DNA of 60,389 nt from Verrucomicrobia bacterium Ga0077533 (lineage in GTDB: Bacteria; Verrucomicrobiota; Verrucomicrobiia; Opitutales; Opitutaceae), in the NCBI GenBank assembly GCA_001464505.1, contig LNEH01000176.1:1-60389 (forward strand). Reading direction: 5' to 3'. The position numbers and the translations under genes were made by a program. Each line of letters starts with the position of its first letter. Position 1 is the stretch's first letter. Positions 9,110 through 19,088 of the stretch are shown in pieces. A model generated the notes under the pieces. That model searched no databases, was not told the origin of the DNA, and saw only the letters and a program-made list of their open reading frames with translations.

Positions 9110-11908
9110 ATGAACACACCAACGACCCCCCTTAACAACGTGCGCCGGTTCCTCACCCGAGGTCTGGTCACCGGCCTGCTGTTTACGCAGTCGGCCCTTA
9201 TGCTGTCCGCCCAAACCACCGCGGACGCCGCGGATCCGTCCAAGAATCCGGACGGCACCGGCGAAGTGGTGGTTCTGGAAACATTCACGGTCAAGGCCGG
9301 TTTCAGCGGCAGCTTGGCGGCCGCCGCCGACATGAAGCAGAAACAGACGCTGATCAGCGAAGTGATCGCGGCCGAGGACATCGGCAAGCTGCCCGACATC
9401 TCGATCGCCGAGGCGCTCACGCGCCTTCCCGGGGTCACGACCCAGCGCCTCAACGGCCGCGCCCAGGCCATCGTCATTCGCGGCATGAACGGCGACTTCA
9501 GCACCGCGCTGTTGAACGGCCGCGCGCAGGTAAGCACGAGTTCCGGCCGCGCGGTGGAGTTCGACCAATACCCCGCCGAACTGCTGAGCAGCGTGGTGGT
9601 TTACAAGTCCACGGACGCCTCCCTCGTCGGTCAGGGCCTGGCTGGCACGGTGGATCTCCAGACGGTGCGGCCCCTGAGCAGCAGCATGCGCACGCTCGCC
9701 ACCAACTTCTTCTACGAGTGGACCGGCATGCCGGCGCGGAATGCCGGCGCCGACAATTCCGGCACCCGCGCCACCTTCTCCTACATCGACCAGTTCAACG
9801 ACGGCAAGCTGGGGATCGCGCTCGGCGTCTCGATCTCGGACCGTCCCGGCCAGGGCGAGCAATTCAACGCCTGGGGTTACGACAACACGCCGGCCGGCGC
9901 CCTCCTGGGCGGAGCCAAGCCGTTCGTCCGCACGAGCCAGATCAAGCGCAACGGCACCATGGCGACGATCGAATACGCGCCGAACGCTAACTTCCGCTCG
10001 ACGCTTGACCTCTTCTACTCGAAGTTCAAGGAAACCCAGCTGCTCCGCGGCATCGAGCTGCCGCTCAGCCCGAACTGGGGCACCTACACGACCCTGCAGC
10101 CCGGCTTCACGGCGGACAGAGGCCTGATCACCAAGGCCACGCTGTCGAACTTCTTCGGCGTGCTGCGCAACGACTTTGTCCAGCGCGATAACACCCTCTT
10201 CTCCGGCGGCTGGAACCTTGCCTTCGGCGAAGAGAATGACTGGAAGACAAATTTTGACGCGAGCTACTCGAGCATCAAACGCACCGACTTCGTGCTCGAG
10301 ACCTATTCCGGTTTCGGCGTCAACGGCGTCGGCACGCCCGACACGATCACCTACACGCTCTCGCCCGATGGCAGCGCCGGGGCCGTCTTCAGGCCCACGC
10401 TCGACTACTCAAACGCTTCGCTCATCCGCCTCGGGATGCCGCAGGGCTGGGGCATGTCGTCCGACCGCCCCTTCGGGCAGCACGGCTTCCTCAAAGGTCC
10501 GATCGCCAAGGACCAGATCGCGCAATACCGGCTGGAAACGCATAAAGACTTCACCGGTTTCTTCAGCCGGTTCCAGGCCGGCGTCGTCTTCAATCGCCGG
10601 GCCAAGACCGAATACGAGTCCGGCCCCAACGGCATGGAGGGCTACTTTCTCCAGCTCAAGAACGGCGCCGCCAGCGCCCCGCTGCCGGCCTCCGTCGGTC
10701 TCACCGACCTCAGTTTCATCGGCATGGGCAAGCTCTATAGCTATGACCCGATGGTCCTCTACAACAGCGGATTCTACAACCAGATCGCCAACAACGACCC
10801 GGCCCGCCGCGCCGCCAACTTCGACATCGTCGAGTCCGTCTGGACCAGCTTCGTGAAGCTCGACATCGACCGCAAGCTGGGCTCCCGGCCCCTCACCGGC
10901 AGCCTCGGCGCCCAGGTCATCCGCACCAGCCAGAAGAGCAGCGGCATTTCGGTCTCCAACAACAACGCCAACCTCACGGTGCCCGTCACCGAAACCTACA
11001 GCTACACGGACTTCGTGCCCACGCTGAACCTGAACCTCAAGCTGAACGACCGCCAGATGATCCGCCTGAGCGTGGCCCGGCAGTTGGCCCGGCAGACGAT
11101 GAACGACATGCGCGCCGGCAACAACTACAGCTTCGATGCCAGCAGGATCTCCTCCACCGACCCGCTGAACAGCCCGTGGTCCGCCGACGGTGGCAACCCC
11201 AAGCTTGAGCCGTGGCGCGCCAACACCGTCGACCTCGCCTTTGAGCACTACTTCAAGGACCGCATGGGCTATTGGGCCGTCTCCGCCTTCAACAAGGATC
11301 TGGTGTCCTACACCTACAACCAGCGCACCCTCGTCAGCTTCGCGGGTTATCTGCCCGGCACCACCGGCACCCCCGCCATCTTCACGGGCTTCAACAATGT
11401 GCCCGCCAACGGGCAGGGCGGCTACGTCCGCGGCCTGGAGTTCGCGCTCTCGCTCCCGGGCGAGAAGTTAACCCCGATGCTCAAGGGCTTCGGCTTCGTC
11501 GGCAGCGTCTCGTTCTTCAAGAGTTCGATCCAGCCCGACCTGGGCAATCCGTCGACCCCGCTCGTTGGCCTCTCCGACCAGGTGCGCAGCGGCACGGTTT
11601 ACTACGAGCGCTACGGCTTCTCGGCCCGCATCAGCGGCCGCTACCGTTCCGAGTATCGTGGCGACATCGCCACCTTTGGTCCCCGCGGAGCGGTGTATCG
11701 CAACCTGCAGCCCGAAACTGTTTACGACGCCCAGATCAGCTATGCCTTCCCGAAGGACAGCAGGCTGAAAGGCCTGACCGTGATCGGCCAGGCTTACAAT
11801 CTGACGGATGAGCCGCTCGTCGCGAGCTCCGGTTCCGACATCCGCTACCTCCAGGACTACCAGCGCTACGGCGCCACCTACTCGTTGGGCGCCTCCTATA
11901 AGTTCTAG
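9110..11908 (+). CDS. TonB-dependent receptor, probable maltodextrin/oligosaccharide uptake
   Basis: Outer-membrane gated channel of 932 residues. A signal peptide (about 1-36, ending near LSAQ) precedes a short TonB-box-containing region (VVVLETFTVKA), then the plug domain with LPDISIAEALTRLPGV and VIRGMNGDFS, and a large C-terminal 22-stranded barrel ending in aromatic YSLGASYKF. The plug resembles the sugar-type TonB receptors common in Caulobacter and Opitutaceae. It is divergent from the amylase-esterase and followed by a strong terminator and then GH31, so it most likely imports alpha-glucan oligosaccharides released outside the cell. No SusD-like partner is present, as usual outside Bacteroidota. 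Family certain; substrate inferred from context. Confidence 0.92.
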   Translation: MNTPTTPLNNVRRFLTRGLVTGLLFTQSALMLSAQTTADAADPSKNPDGTGEVVVLETFTVKAGFSGSLAAAADMKQKQTLISEVIAAEDIGKLPDISIAEALTRLPGVTTQRLNGRAQAIVIRGMNGDFSTALLNGRAQVSTSSGRAVEFDQYPAELLSSVVVYKSTDASLVGQGLAGTVDLQTVRPLSSSMRTLATNFFYEWTGMPARNAGADNSGTRATFSYIDQFNDGKLGIALGVSISDRPGQGEQFNAWGYDNTPAGALLGGAKPFVRTSQIKRNGTMATIEYAPNANFRSTLDLFYSKFKETQLLRGIELPLSPNWGTYTTLQPGFTADRGLITKATLSNFFGVLRNDFVQRDNTLFSGGWNLAFGEENDWKTNFDASYSSIKRTDFVLETYSGFGVNGVGTPDTITYTLSPDGSAGAVFRPTLDYSNASLIRLGMPQGWGMSSDRPFGQHGFLKGPIAKDQIAQYRLETHKDFTGFFSRFQAGVVFNRRAKTEYESGPNGMEGYFLQLKNGAASAPLPASVGLTDLSFIGMGKLYSYDPMVLYNSGFYNQIANNDPARRAANFDIVESVWTSFVKLDIDRKLGSRPLTGSLGAQVIRTSQKSSGISVSNNNANLTVPVTETYSYTDFVPTLNLNLKLNDRQMIRLSVARQLARQTMNDMRAGNNYSFDASRISSTDPLNSPWSADGGNPKLEPWRANTVDLAFEHYFKDRMGYWAVSAFNKDLVSYTYNQRTLVSFAGYLPGTTGTPAIFTGFNNVPANGQGGYVRGLEFALSLPGEKLTPMLKGFGFVGSVSFFKSSIQPDLGNPSTPLVGLSDQVRSGTVYYERYGFSARISGRYRSEYRGDIATFGPRGAVYRNLQPETVYDAQISYAFPKDSRLKGLTVIGQAYNLTDEPLVASSGSDIRYLQDYQRYGATYSLGASYKF

Positions 11909-11940
11909 GCGGCCGGGAAACCCTTCCCGTCCGGTCACTC

Positions 11941-11969
11941 GCGGCCACCAGCACAACACTGGTGGCCGC
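11941..11969 (+). terminator. hairpin terminator after TonB receptor
   Basis: An 11-bp perfect stem (GCGGCCACCAG / CTGGTGGCCGC) with a 7-base loop starts 32 bp after the receptor stop and is followed by TTTA. It overlaps an upstream in-frame ATG of the GH31 gene, which supports the later GTG start for that gene. Confidence 0.75.
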
Positions 11970-12003
11970 TTTATCTCCCGCGTTCGACAAACCACCCCAC
12001 CCC

Positions 12004-14517
12004 GTGCGTTTTCCCGCCTATCTTGCTGCCAGTATGCTGCTCGCCGCCCCGGCCCTCGATGGGGCGGGCCTCCAGCCCATCGGCGCCGTCGAGCGCGTCA
12101 CCCGCACCGAACGAGGCCTTGAGCTGGCCTGCGCGCAGGGTGGCGCCGTCACTGTCACGGTGCTCGCGCCCGACCTCGTGCGCGTCCGCGCGAAATTTCC
12201 CGGCCAGACCCTCGCGCTCGACCATTCCTGGGCCATCGCGAAGACGGACTGGCCGGCCACCCCGTGGCAGCTCGCGGAGTCGCCCACCCACGTCACCCTC
12301 AGCACCGCCGAGCTCCAAGTCGTGATCCAGCGCAACCCGCTGCTGATCGAATTCCGCGATGCGGCCACCGGCCGGATCCTCAACGCCGACCACCGGCCGG
12401 CCGCGCGCGACCCGCAGAGCGGCCGGGTCACGGCCGCCAAGAAACTCGGCTACGAAGAGCATTTCTACGGCCTTGGCGAAAAAGCCGCCCGCCTCGACAA
12501 GCGCCGCGGCAAGTTCGTCATGTGGAACTCCGACACGCCCGGCTACGAGGAAGGCAGGGATCCCATCTATCAAAGCATCCCCTTCTATCTCGGCCTGGAA
12601 AACGGCGCGGCCTACGGCCTGTTTTACGACAACGCCCACCGCAGCACCTTCGAGTTTGGCCATCTCACCCAGGACAGCGCCGACTGGTCCGCCACCGGCG
12701 GCGAGCTGAACTATTACTATTTTCACGGCCCGGCGCTGAAAAAAATCGTCTCCCGCTACACCGAGCTCACCGGCCGCATGCCGATGCAGCCCCTCTGGGC
12801 GCTCGGCCACCAGCAGAGCCGCTACAGCTATTATCCCGACAAGCTCGTCGAGCACATCGCCGCCGAATACCGCGCGCGCCAGCTCCCGCTCGACGTGCTC
12901 TACCTCGACATCCACCACATGGACGCCTACCGCGTCTTCACGTGGGACCGGTCCCGCTTCCCCGATCCCGACGGCCTGATGCGCCGGCTCGATGCGCAGG
13001 GGCTCAAGGTCGTCACCATCGTCGACCCCGGCGTCAAATACCAGCCGCCGGCCAACGGCGCGAAAGACGCGGTCAAGGACCGCGACCTCGCCCCGCAGGA
13101 CGACAGCTACTTTGTTTACAACGAGGGCCTGGCCGCCGACCACTTCCTCCGCCAGGTGGACGGCAGCCTCTACATCGGCGAGGTCTGGCCGGGCAAATCG
13201 GTCTTTGTTGACTACACCAAGGAGAGCGCCCGCCGCTGGTGGGGCGACCTCCAGCACGAGACGCTCTCCGCCCGCGGCATCGCCGGCATCTGGACCGACA
13301 TGAACGAGCCGGCCGACTTCCTCGACCAGACCGGCCAGCGCCATGAGAATATCATCTTCGACGACCTGGGCCAGAAATCCGCCTATGCCGGCCACCGCAA
13401 TCTCTTCGCGCTGAACATGGCCCGCGCCACCTACGAGGGGCTCGAGCGCCTGCAGCCCGACCGCCGCCCCTTCGTCATCACCCGGGCCGGCTATGCCGGC
13501 ATCCAGCGCTACGCCGTCAAATGGACCGGCGACAACAACGCCACCTTCGCCGCGCTCTCGCTCAACATCCCGATGTTCGCCTCGCTCGGCATCTCCGGCC
13601 AGGCCTTTGTCGGCGCCGACGTGCCGGGCTTCATCGGCCGCGGCGACGGCGAGCTGCTGGCCCGCGCCTACCAGGTCGCCGCCTTCGCGCCCTTCCTGCG
13701 CAACCACACCGCCATCGACCAATACGACAAGGAGCCGTGGCGCTTCGGCCCGCACTACGAGGCCATCGTCCGCAAGTTCCTCGAACTGCGCTACCGCCTC
13801 CTGCCCTTCCTCTACACCACGCTCGAGGAGGCGCACCGCACCGGCGTGCCGCTTTTCCGTCCGCTGGTCCTGAACTTCCAGGAAGACGCCGCCACCCACA
13901 ACCTCGACGACCAGTTCATGGTCGGCGACGCACTCCTGGCTGCGCCCATCACCCGCGCCGCCCAGCGCGAGCGCGAGGTCTATTTCCCCGCCGGCCTCTG
14001 GTATGACCACTGGACCGGCGCCGTCATCTCCACGGGCGGCGAGACGCAAACGGTCAAGGCGCCCATCGACCACCTCCCGCTTTATGTGCGGGGCGGCAGC
14101 ATCGTGCCCTCGACCCTCGTCATGCAGCACACCGGGGAGAAACCGTGGAACCCGCTGCGCTTCGACATTTATCCCGACGCCCGGGGCGCCGCCACCGGTT
14201 CGCTCTATGAGGACGATGGCGCCAGTCCCGCCTACAAGACCGGCGTGTTCCGCCGCACCGTCGTTGCGCTCAATCAGGCCGACCACACCGCGCGCCTCAC
14301 CGTTGCCGCGCCCGTCGGCCGCCACCAGCCGCCCGCGCGCAACCTTGAATTCATCTTCCACGGCGGCACCGTCCGCTCGTCCGTCACGGTGGACGGCCAG
14401 GCCCTCGCCGCCATTCAGGAAGAGGACAGCTCGACCGGCTGGTTCCGCCGCCGCGACGGCGCCACCGTGGTGCGGCTGGTCGACAATTCCACCGCCCGGC
14501 AGATCAACCTTCGCTGA
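12004..14517 (+). CDS. GH31 alpha-glucosidase, exported
   Basis: Glycoside hydrolase family 31 enzyme of about 837 residues that removes glucose from the non-reducing end of maltodextrins. From the chosen GTG the N-terminus is a compact signal peptide (VRFPAYLAASMLLAAPALDG). An ATG 42 bp earlier lies within the receptor terminator and is less likely. The N-terminal beta-sandwich is followed by the (beta/alpha)8 barrel with nucleophile D432 in WTDMNEP and acid/base D510 in KWTGDNNATF; the FYGLGEK and YRSAFEFG-like (here HRSTFEFG) motifs are also in place. The C-terminal beta domains are complete. It precedes malQ by 9 bp and so is probably cotranscribed with malQ and the MFS gene. Periplasmic location is inferred from the signal peptide. 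Confidence 0.92.
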   Translation: MRFPAYLAASMLLAAPALDGAGLQPIGAVERVTRTERGLELACAQGGAVTVTVLAPDLVRVRAKFPGQTLALDHSWAIAKTDWPATPWQLAESPTHVTLSTAELQVVIQRNPLLIEFRDAATGRILNADHRPAARDPQSGRVTAAKKLGYEEHFYGLGEKAARLDKRRGKFVMWNSDTPGYEEGRDPIYQSIPFYLGLENGAAYGLFYDNAHRSTFEFGHLTQDSADWSATGGELNYYYFHGPALKKIVSRYTELTGRMPMQPLWALGHQQSRYSYYPDKLVEHIAAEYRARQLPLDVLYLDIHHMDAYRVFTWDRSRFPDPDGLMRRLDAQGLKVVTIVDPGVKYQPPANGAKDAVKDRDLAPQDDSYFVYNEGLAADHFLRQVDGSLYIGEVWPGKSVFVDYTKESARRWWGDLQHETLSARGIAGIWTDMNEPADFLDQTGQRHENIIFDDLGQKSAYAGHRNLFALNMARATYEGLERLQPDRRPFVITRAGYAGIQRYAVKWTGDNNATFAALSLNIPMFASLGISGQAFVGADVPGFIGRGDGELLARAYQVAAFAPFLRNHTAIDQYDKEPWRFGPHYEAIVRKFLELRYRLLPFLYTTLEEAHRTGVPLFRPLVLNFQEDAATHNLDDQFMVGDALLAAPITRAAQREREVYFPAGLWYDHWTGAVISTGGETQTVKAPIDHLPLYVRGGSIVPSTLVMQHTGEKPWNPLRFDIYPDARGAATGSLYEDDGASPAYKTGVFRRTVVALNQADHTARLTVAAPVGRHQPPARNLEFIFHGGTVRSSVTVDGQALAAIQEEDSSTGWFRRRDGATVVRLVDNSTARQINLR

Positions 14518-14526
14518 TCTGCGACC

Positions 14527-16095
14527 ATGGAACCCTCCCAACCCCGATGGCTGGATACCCGCACGGCGGGCGTGTTGGCCCACATTTCCTCCCTGCCGGG
14601 ATCCTATGGCATCGGCAACCTGGGCCCCGGGGCGCGCGCCTTCGTGGATTTTCTGGCCGAGGCCGGCGTGCACTGGTGGCAGATCTGCCCGCTCGGCCCC
14701 ACCGGCTACGGCGACTCGCCCTACCAGTCCTTCTCCTCCTGCGCCGGCAATCCCTACTTCATCGACCTCGGCGAACTGGTGGCCGCCGGCCTGCTGACCC
14801 AGGCCGAGGTGGCGCCGCTCGGACGGCTGCCGGCGGAGCGGGTCGATTACGGCGCGCTCTACCGTGAATTCCGGCCCGTGCTCCGGCTCGCGCACCAGCG
14901 CTTCGCGGCCTCGGGCGCGGACGAAGTGGCCGGACTCGGCTCGCTGGCGGAGTTCCGCCGCGAGCACGAGGACTGGCTGCGGCCCTACGGCGAATTCATG
15001 GCGCTGAAGGAGCAGTTTGGCGGCCGGGCCTGGACCCAGTGGCCGCTGGAATTCCGCGCCTGGTCCCCCGCCGTGCGCGCCACGATGCCCGCCGCGGCGC
15101 TGACCGAGGCCGAGCGGCATGTTTTCTACCAGTATCTGTTTTTCGCCCAGTGGCGGCGGCTGCGGGATTACGCGCGGGCGAAGGGCGTGGGCGTCATCGG
15201 CGACGTGCCGATTTTTGTCGCGATGGACAGCGCCGACACCTGGCATCACCGCGAGGTCTTCCGCCTCAACGCCCAGGGCGAACCTTCCGTGGTGGCGGGC
15301 GTGCCGCCGGATTATTTCTCCGTCCTCGGCCAGCTGTGGGGCAACCCGCTCTACAACTGGGAGCACCTGGCCCGCACCGGTTACACGTGGTGGATCGACC
15401 GGCTCCGCGCGGCGTTCGAACTCTACGACATCATCCGGCTCGATCACTTCCGGGGTTTCGACACCTTCTGGGAAATACCCGCCGGGGCCCCCGACGCCCG
15501 CACCGGCCGCTGGCAACGCGGACCCGGGCTGGCGTTTTTCCAAGCCGTGCAACGCGCGCTGCCCGAGGCCCGGATCATCGCGGAGGATCTGGGCTACATC
15601 GGACCCGAGGTCGTGGCGCTCCGCCGCGCCGCCGGCCTGCCCGGAATGAAGATCCTCCAGTTCAGCTTCGGACACGACGCCAACAACGCCAACCTGCCCC
15701 ACGTCTATCCGCCCGGCAGCGTGGCCTACACCGGCACCCATGACAACATCCCCACCCGCGGCTGGCTGGAGGCATTGCCGCCGGATTATGCCGGCATGAT
15801 CCGCGACTACTACCAGCTGAACGGCACCAATTCCGCGTGGCCCATGATCCGGGTGGCGCTTGCCACCGTCTCCCGGCTGGCGGTCATCCCCATGCAGGAT
15901 CTGCTCGATCTGCCTGCCAGCGCCGCGCTCAACCGGCCCGGCACCGCCGACGGCAACTGGCAATGGCGCTTCACCCCGACGCAACTGGCCGGCCTCCGCG
16001 AACTACGGCTCGCCACCCTGCGGGAATGGATCAGGCTCTTCGATCGCACCGGCCGCCGCCCCTTCCGCGATTACAGCGAACCCCCCGCCCCGTGA
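14527..16095 (+). CDS. malQ: 4-alpha-glucanotransferase (amylomaltase), GH77
   Basis: Cytosolic GH77 enzyme, 522 residues, that disproportionates maltodextrins by moving alpha-1,4-glucan chains to acceptor glucose. All catalytic residues are visible: nucleophile D306 in IIRLDHFRGF, acid/base E353 in IIAEDLGYI and transition-state stabiliser D406 in GTHDN. The N-terminal GVLAHISSLPGSYGIGNLG and WWQICPLGPTGYGDSPY motifs are canonical. No signal peptide is present, which fits the cytosolic role, in contrast to the preceding GH31. The stop overlaps the GTG start of the transporter gene by four bases, showing translational coupling of import and intracellular processing. Confidence 0.95.
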   Translation: MEPSQPRWLDTRTAGVLAHISSLPGSYGIGNLGPGARAFVDFLAEAGVHWWQICPLGPTGYGDSPYQSFSSCAGNPYFIDLGELVAAGLLTQAEVAPLGRLPAERVDYGALYREFRPVLRLAHQRFAASGADEVAGLGSLAEFRREHEDWLRPYGEFMALKEQFGGRAWTQWPLEFRAWSPAVRATMPAAALTEAERHVFYQYLFFAQWRRLRDYARAKGVGVIGDVPIFVAMDSADTWHHREVFRLNAQGEPSVVAGVPPDYFSVLGQLWGNPLYNWEHLARTGYTWWIDRLRAAFELYDIIRLDHFRGFDTFWEIPAGAPDARTGRWQRGPGLAFFQAVQRALPEARIIAEDLGYIGPEVVALRRAAGLPGMKILQFSFGHDANNANLPHVYPPGSVAYTGTHDNIPTRGWLEALPPDYAGMIRDYYQLNGTNSAWPMIRVALATVSRLAVIPMQDLLDLPASAALNRPGTADGNWQWRFTPTQLAGLRELRLATLREWIRLFDRTGRRPFRDYSEPPAP

Positions 16096-17390
16096 GCCCC
16101 CCCGCCCCCCAGCTTTCCCTGCCCGCCATCTGGAACATGAGCTTCGGCTTCCTCGGCATCCAGTTCGGCTGGGGGCTGCAGATGGCCAACATGAGCGCCA
16201 TCTACCAATACCTTGGCGCCAGCGAGAGCGAGATTCCCCTCCTCTGGCTCGCCGCCCCCGTCACCGGCCTGCTCGTGCAACCCATCGTCGGTTACTGCAG
16301 CGACCGCACGTGGACGCGCCTCGGCCGCCGCCGCCCGTATTTTCTTGTCGGCGCGATCTGCGCCAGCCTCGCGCTCATCGCCATGCCCAACTCCTCCTCG
16401 CTCTGGATGGCGGCGGGCCTGCTCTGGGTGCTTGATGCGTCGGTCAACGTCAGCATGGAGCCGTTCCGCGCCTTCGTCGGCGACCTGCTGCCGCCCGCCC
16501 AGCGCCAGGTCGGTTTCGCCATGCAGAGCCTGCTCATCGGCCTCGGCGCCGTGCTCTCGTCCGCGTTGCCGTGGCTGCTCACCCGTTTCGGTCTCGCCAG
16601 CGGGGACGCCGCGGCCGGCACGATCCCGCAGTCGGTCCACCTCGCGTTCTACGTCGGGGCCGCCGTGTTCATCAGCTGCGTCCTCTGGACGATCATCAGC
16701 ACCAAGGAGTATCCGCCCGCGCCCGGCGCCCCCCAGGCCGTCGGTCCGGGCCAGGCGTTCACCGAGATTTTTGCCGGCGTGCGGGCCATGCCGCGCACGA
16801 TGCGCCGGCTCGCGGTTGTGCAGTTTTTCAGCTGGCTCGGGCTGTTCTGCATGTGGATCTATTTCACGCCGGCGATCGCGCACAGCCTCTTCGGCGGCAT
16901 CCCCGGTTCGCCGGAATACCAGCGCGGCGTCGAGTGGGGCGGCGTGTGTTTCGCCGTCTACAACGGGGTGGCCTTCGCCGTCGCCTTCGGGCTCGTCGCC
17001 CTCGCCCGGCGCGGCGTGCCGGCCAAGACCTTGCACCGCACCGGCCTGCTTTGCGCCGGCGCCGGTCTGCTCACGGTGGCCGTATGGCCGACGCCGGAGC
17101 TGCTGCTGATCTCCATGGTCGGCGTCGGCATCGGCTGGGCGACGATCCTCTCGATGCCCTACGCGCTGCTGGCGAATTCGATTCCCGCCACCCAGATGGG
17201 TTTCTACATGGGCGTGTTCAATTTCTTCATCGTCCTCCCGCAGATCCTGGCCGCCACCGTGCTGGGTTTCGTGGTCAAGCACCTGCTCGGCGGCAGCGCC
17301 CTCACCGTCGTCGTGGCCGGCGGCCTCTGCATGGTGATCGCCGCCGCCGCCCTCCACTGGGTGCCGGAGGGCGACGAGGCCAAGGCCTGA
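16092..17390 (+). CDS. MFS sugar transporter, maltose/sucrose type
   Basis: Inner-membrane transporter of 432 residues with about twelve membrane helices, of the MFS/GPH-like group that includes sucrose and maltose permeases. Typical features are FGIQFGWGL-like helix 1 (here LGIQFGWGLQMANMS), the loop-2/3 motif SDRTWTRLGRRRPYF and the helix-4/5 segment EPFRAFVGDLLP. The GTG start overlaps the malQ stop (GTGA), giving a length normal for the family. Its place between a periplasmic glucosidase, cytosolic MalQ and a GH13 enzyme suggests proton-coupled uptake of maltose or maltodextrin. Which sugar is carried cannot be read from sequence. Confidence 0.88.
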   Translation: MSPPAPQLSLPAIWNMSFGFLGIQFGWGLQMANMSAIYQYLGASESEIPLLWLAAPVTGLLVQPIVGYCSDRTWTRLGRRRPYFLVGAICASLALIAMPNSSSLWMAAGLLWVLDASVNVSMEPFRAFVGDLLPPAQRQVGFAMQSLLIGLGAVLSSALPWLLTRFGLASGDAAAGTIPQSVHLAFYVGAAVFISCVLWTIISTKEYPPAPGAPQAVGPGQAFTEIFAGVRAMPRTMRRLAVVQFFSWLGLFCMWIYFTPAIAHSLFGGIPGSPEYQRGVEWGGVCFAVYNGVAFAVAFGLVALARRGVPAKTLHRTGLLCAGAGLLTVAVWPTPELLLISMVGVGIGWATILSMPYALLANSIPATQMGFYMGVFNFFIVLPQILAATVLGFVVKHLLGGSALTVVVAGGLCMVIAAAALHWVPEGDEAKA

Positions 17391-17396
17391 TGAACA

Positions 17397-17659
17397 AAGG
17401 GCTGAAGGGGCGAAAAACCGAAAGGCTGAAAAACCCGCCATCGCCCGCCCCGCAATCCGACCACAGATGAACACGGATAAACACAGATTTTCAGATGGGA
17501 AATCCATGCTTGTTGCGCCCTTGTCCGGTGCCCGCCAATCAGCGGCATGTGTTTTGCCAGACCATCCGGCCCAGACGTTTGATCCGTGTGCCTTTGTGCC
17601 CATCTGTGGTTAACTCCGGCGGGCTTTTTCCACCCCAGCCTTTCAGCCCTTCAGTTTTT
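17397..17659. repeat. nested palindromic repeats between MFS and GH13 genes
   Basis: Outer arms are rich in GGCTGAAGGGG and GGCTGAAAAAC and return inverted as CCAGCCTTTCAGCCCTTCAG just before the amylase start. An unrelated palindrome lies inside: CCACAGATGAACACGGAT near 17461, inverted near 17580-17612 as ATCCGTGTG and CCCATCTGTGG. One repeat appears to have inserted into another. The right outer arm forms the immediate 5' leader of the downstream gene. Confidence 0.7.
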
Positions 17660-19054
17660 ATGAAAAGCGTCCGCTTCCATTCACGCGTTCTTCGGTGGCT
17701 AGCCTTCGCCGGGCTTTGCACCTCCGTCGCCGCCGCCCCCGCGCCCGAGCGCGAGAAGGCCCAACCCAGTGCCCACGAGCGCGCGCTTGGCCAGCCCGCC
17801 TGGGTGCGCACCGGCACCATCTACGAGATCAATGTCCGCCAATATTCCGCCAGCGGCCAGTTCGACGCCGTCACCGCCGACCTCCCGCGCCTCAAAGCCC
17901 TTGGGGTCAACATCCTCTGGTTGATGCCGATCCACCCCATCGGTGAACTCCACCGCAAGGGCACGCTCGGCAGCTACTACGCGATCAAGGACTACTTTGC
18001 GGTTAACCCCGAGTTCGGCACCGAGGAGGATTTCCGCGAGTTCGTCACCGCCGCGCACGCCCACGGCATGAAGGTGATTCTCGACTGGGTGGGCAACCAC
18101 GTCTCGCCGGACAATCCGCTGACCAGGACCAACCCCGGATTTTTCTGGCGCGACGACAAGGGCAGCCTCTCGCCGCCCCACGGCACCGACTGGACCGACG
18201 TCGTGCAGTTCGACTTCAACGCCCCCGGCCTCCTCGACTACCAGGCCTCCGCGCTCCTCCACTGGATTCGGAAGTTCAACATCGACGGCTACCGTTGCGA
18301 CGTCGCCTGGGGCCTGCCCACGCCGTTCTGGGACGAGCTCGTCAAGCGCGTGCTCGCCGTGAAGCCCGACACCTACTTCCTCGCCGAGGCCGAGCTGCCG
18401 CAGCAGCAGGTCCGCGCCTTCCACACCTCCTACGGCTTCGATCTGCATCACGTGATGAACTCCGTCGCGCAGGGCAAAAAAGGGGTGTCCGCCATCGATG
18501 ACGCGCTGGCGAAGTTCCGCGCGCACTTCCCGCGCGGCGGTTCGCTGATGATCTTCACCAGCAGCCACGACGAAAACACCTGGGCCGGCACCGAGTTCGA
18601 GCGCCTGGGCGCGGGCTGGGCGCCCTTTGCCGTGCTCACCTTCCTCCTCGACGGCGTGCCCATGATCTACAACGGCCAGGAGGCCGGCCTCGACCGCCGC
18701 CTCGAATTCTTCGAGCGCGACCCCATCGTCTGGCCGAAGGAGGCGCACCCCGCCGCCAAGCTCTACCAGACGCTCACGGCGCTCCGCCGCACGCACCCCG
18801 CGCTGCACACCGGCGCCGCCCTGCGCCGCCTCGACACGACCGAGAATGGCTCGATCTATGCCGTGCTGCGCGAGGCCGGCGGCAAGCAGGTCGTCGGCTT
18901 CCTCAATCTCACCGCCAAGGACGTCAAGGCCGACGCCTTCGATCCCGCGCTCGCCGGCCAGTGGCGCGACGCCTTCACCGGCGAGACCGTCACGCTGAAC
19001 GCCCTCGTGCCCCTCGACCTCAAGGCCTGGCGCTATCGCGTGTTCGTGCAATAG
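17660..19054 (+). CDS. GH13 alpha-amylase family enzyme, exported
   Basis: A 464-residue GH13 enzyme with a signal peptide (about residues 1-26). The barrel carries the triad D214 in GYRCDVAWG, E243 in FLAEAEL and D304 in SSHDEN, plus the YEINVRQYSASG opening and the DWVGNHVS motif. A small C-terminal beta domain ends at a normal position. The sequence type resembles single-domain periplasmic amylases that act on maltodextrins rather than raw starch. It is separated from the MFS gene by nested palindromic repeats, so it may have its own promoter or be the last gene of the plus-strand locus. Downstream the minus-strand Vsr-like gene converges. Family certain, precise product range unknown. Confidence 0.92.
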   Translation: MKSVRFHSRVLRWLAFAGLCTSVAAAPAPEREKAQPSAHERALGQPAWVRTGTIYEINVRQYSASGQFDAVTADLPRLKALGVNILWLMPIHPIGELHRKGTLGSYYAIKDYFAVNPEFGTEEDFREFVTAAHAHGMKVILDWVGNHVSPDNPLTRTNPGFFWRDDKGSLSPPHGTDWTDVVQFDFNAPGLLDYQASALLHWIRKFNIDGYRCDVAWGLPTPFWDELVKRVLAVKPDTYFLAEAELPQQQVRAFHTSYGFDLHHVMNSVAQGKKGVSAIDDALAKFRAHFPRGGSLMIFTSSHDENTWAGTEFERLGAGWAPFAVLTFLLDGVPMIYNGQEAGLDRRLEFFERDPIVWPKEAHPAAKLYQTLTALRRTHPALHTGAALRRLDTTENGSIYAVLREAGGKQVVGFLNLTAKDVKADAFDPALAGQWRDAFTGETVTLNALVPLDLKAWRYRVFVQ

Positions 19055-19088
19055 TCTCAAAAAGCCCGCCCAGCCCGAGTGTCACTTA

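Noticed and set aside
8734-9537. Upstream extension of the amylase-esterase frame by 268 codons
   Set aside because: It runs into the divergent TonB receptor gene and lacks protein character; a perfect signal peptide begins at 8733.
11971-15984. Very long open frame (over 1300 codons) antisense to the GH31 and malQ genes
   Set aside because: It mirrors the codon pattern of two well-recognised genes in GC-rich DNA; its translation is Gly/Ala/Arg/Val-rich with no motif.
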